Source: Temnopleurus reevesii
Lineage: Eukaryota; Echinodermata; Echinoidea; Temnopleuroida; Temnopleuridae
DNA length: 64,000 bases
Assembly (NCBI GenBank): GCA_036244855.1
Contig: BQKZ01001875.1
Span: 4,175 to 68,174 of the forward strand
Direction: 5' to 3'
The notes beneath the pieces are model-generated. The model worked only from the letters and a program-made list of their open reading frames with translations. It had not been told where the DNA came from and searched no databases. A program made the position numbers and the translations under genes. This document shows, piece by piece, positions 61,447 to 64,000 of this stretch (position 1 is its first letter; each line of letters starts with the position of its first letter).

Positions 61447-64000
61447 AATTCATCAAAGACTTGAAATACACCTAAAGGCCCTTGACGAATCGCGCCGGAA
61501 TGTTGCAAGCGGATTTTTACTTCCACTATGGTGGAGCTGTTGTTCATGCTAACTTGCTTGCGAATGCAAATCTTTGACTGGAATGTTCAAGAATGCCACT
61601 GCTATCGCATTTTTATAGCTGGAATGATGGTGGATGATCCACATACCCTTGTGGATTCTCATCTCTTGCCATAGGATGTACCCTGGTTAGACAGCTTAGA
61701 TGTCTTGAACATGGAAAGTTTTATCTCGGTGATTCATGGACTCCAGCTGAAGCCTCTTGCTTAATGCGGTAGCCCTGTAAATGGCTGTTATCTGCTCTAG
61801 AGACTACAAACTCCGCCAGCAGTTAGGCGTCTATTCAGACGACAAGTGGCAGTTGTTTTTTACTATTTTGCCTATTGAAATTCAGCATAGAATTTTGATG
61901 CAGAATTTTCATGTTGTATTCATACCATCTCAAAAAATTGACCAATCAGAAATGCTAGTGACCTAACGTCACATTAGTCGTCTAAAGGTGTTCTCCGAGC
62001 TCACGATTATCTGTCCGAGCTCACGATTATCTGCCTCTTGCAATAATTGCAAATATACTATGATTGCAGCCGCTGGGAAGCCTTTGTAAAGGCTAGGTTA
62101 TTCATGGACTGGTTCAAGTGAAAGCAAGGCAAATCTTTGATATATTGATTGAGAGTATAGGCAGGGCATCCAGACTCTGCTTCACACACCGAGAGATAGA
62201 CGTAATAAGATGAGCTTACTGGTAGGAGTGCAACGTCAGTAATGTGGTATCTGAGTGTGAGCAGGGTATGCGGCCGTGCTACAGCTATTGAGTGGATGTT
62301 AATAGGCACAATAATATCAGCATGCTCATGTGTGATACACTGCAGACTGAGAGTGTGGGCAAAGTATCTAAGTCATTATCCGCCTAAATAATAAGGGGTC
62401 ATAATGAGATAAGAATGCTCAGGGCAGGACTGACAGACAGTTTTGCCAACAAATAGTGTGGTCAGGGCCTTCAGAACATGCTCCATTAACTGAGTAATAA
62501 GGGATCAATTCTAAACAACGGAAGACGCAACGTTCATGTTCCTGTACAAAATTTTTTGTGCAAAGCGGAGAACCCAGACCTGTTGTCTGGTGATCTGGCA
62601 TTGTGGGTTGATGTACAACGGGAGACATTTGCTCAGCCAATCAGCAATCGTATAATCAACATTCATTAATTGAACCGATAGACTACCGCTTTCAGCACAA
62701 AAATGCGAAATGACAATCATGAGGCGACGGATATCTTGGTATGTCAGAAGAAGATAGTCCATGGCTGGCTGAATTTTGGCCGCTTTGTTCGTGTTGTTCA
62801 GAAAGCAAAAGGCTAGTATTGTGCTACAGAATTTCTTTCTTCAAAATGAATTGAGGAAGTAGTCCACTGAATATACTTAGCAAACTGTGAGAAGGTGATG
62901 TGCATCTAGAATATTCATTATTCATTAATATTGAGGATTATGCAACATGAATATGACTACTATTCTTGCCAAATGAAATTCAGAATAATTTGACCTTCCA
63001 AAATTAATATTATAGGTTAGAATCAAATTTTCATTCCATTCAAGGAGCTGAGTTTGTGAAGAACCTTTCAGTACGGTGTATTTTGTTGGCACATATGACT
63101 TAAAGAGATTTCATGTACGTATTTCAGTATTAGTGTACAGAATATATACAACATAATACTCTGCATCCCATCTGATAGCTTTCATTGACATTTTGAAGGG
63201 AAAACCCTTTGAAAGATATAAAGCTTGACCATATTTTTCCATAGATTGAAAAAAGTTGTCTATGATTAATAATGAAATATGTGCCATAGCTTATGCATTC
63301 CCTTTATTTGCTCCAGATATATTTGGCATATTTTAAATCTCATACATCTTTTGAATCTGGCAATCATTGATATTTGAGAATTAAATCAATAATTGAAGCC
63401 AAGGATTGACTTATTTAGATTAATTTCTCATGGCGTCAGTAAAAAGATGACTGACTTTACATGATTAAGTTATATTCAAAGTCATAGAACTGCGCAGAGT
63501 GTGTTTGGATTTTTTTTCAGGTGCTAGCTTCAACTTAGTTTTGTATATATAAACATTGCAATAATGCCAAGGAGAAATTCTCCATGAATGAATTAACAAC
63601 TTGATGAATGAATGACTGAATTAGATTTTGATTGAAGTTTGAAAAATAGGTTATTGTATATATTCCTTAGTAATTGCCAATTGAGGAGATATTTCCTAGA
63701 TATGATAACAGTATATTGTAATATATCATGACTTGCATGCTTTAAGAATACAAAAGTATAGCAGATTAGTTGGCATATTTTTGCATGGTATCCTCTGTCT
63801 TTAGTTGCATGATATATCTTTTTGTTTCACTGCATGTATCAACTCTTTCACAAGGGGTTGCCAATTTGTGTTTAAAGATTCCTATGAAAGCCCTCAAGAT
63901 AATATTGATATTAATCATCCAAATATTGTGTTTCAATTTGGTTTTGCAGAATTGGATGATAAAATAAACAATGATATCCCTATCGTTTTTAAGGGAAGTA
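61447..64000 (+). other. 3' UTR and downstream flank
   Basis: Begins at the stop codon. A 20-bp unit TCCGAGCTCACGATTATCTG is repeated twice (61994-62033). The only AATAAA I noticed is at about 63963, 2.5 kb after the stop; it may or may not be the real polyadenylation signal. No second gene seen. Confidence 0.5.

Overview
The window is eukaryotic genomic DNA dominated by one large, intron-rich gene on the + strand. The gene is a homologue of the centrosomal protein CEP170/CEP170B. I joined fifteen coding exons by reading frame and splice signals, from the second half of the N-terminal FHA domain (5310) to the stop codon (61444-61446). Together they give 4,272 nt, or 1,423 residues plus stop. 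The first half of the FHA domain, the start codon and the promoter lie upstream of the window. Every junction in the model keeps phase. Short introns, long AT-rich introns, a deuterostome-like CEP170 and many small terminal-inverted-repeat (TIR) elements suggest a marine invertebrate deuterostome, most likely a sea urchin; the organism is an inference.

Layout: 1-5309 is intron. 5310-5388 is FHA exon 1, followed by a 5.9 kb intron with the complete signature of a minor-spliceosome (U12) AT-AC intron (5389-11251). That intron contains a decayed LINE 3' end, a 1.7 kb irregular repeat field and foldback elements. 11252-21143 holds three small exons separated by introns, one of which carries a 2.87 kb non-autonomous PIF/Harbinger-like element with TAA target duplications. 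24.9-27.7 kb is a tandem array of copies of the conserved PLYGQP-WWGE exon. 28.2-34.9 kb holds five further exons. 35.8-39.4 kb is an intronic satellite of about 220 bp units. 41297-43119 is the 1.8 kb central exon. 49.4-51.3 kb is another array of exon copies. 58.3-61.4 kb encodes the conserved C-terminal region, followed by presumed 3' UTR or flanking sequence.

The most unusual feature is that four different exons of this one gene have each produced local tandem copies: an acidic 22-codon exon at 17.9-18.4 kb, the WWGE exon at 24.9-27.7 kb, the WVQQWA exon at 34.25-34.9 kb and the DIWQGE exon at 49.4-51.3 kb. In the WWGE array three copies keep an intact acceptor, an open frame and a newly available GTGAG/GTGAA donor. 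They form symmetric phase 1-1 exons of 54, 54 and 87 nt that could be spliced in without breaking the frame, adding further PLYGQP-WW motifs.

No rRNA, intact tRNA, CRISPR array or second protein-coding gene was found. Open frames on the minus strand are antisense shadows of exons or of low-complexity sequence.
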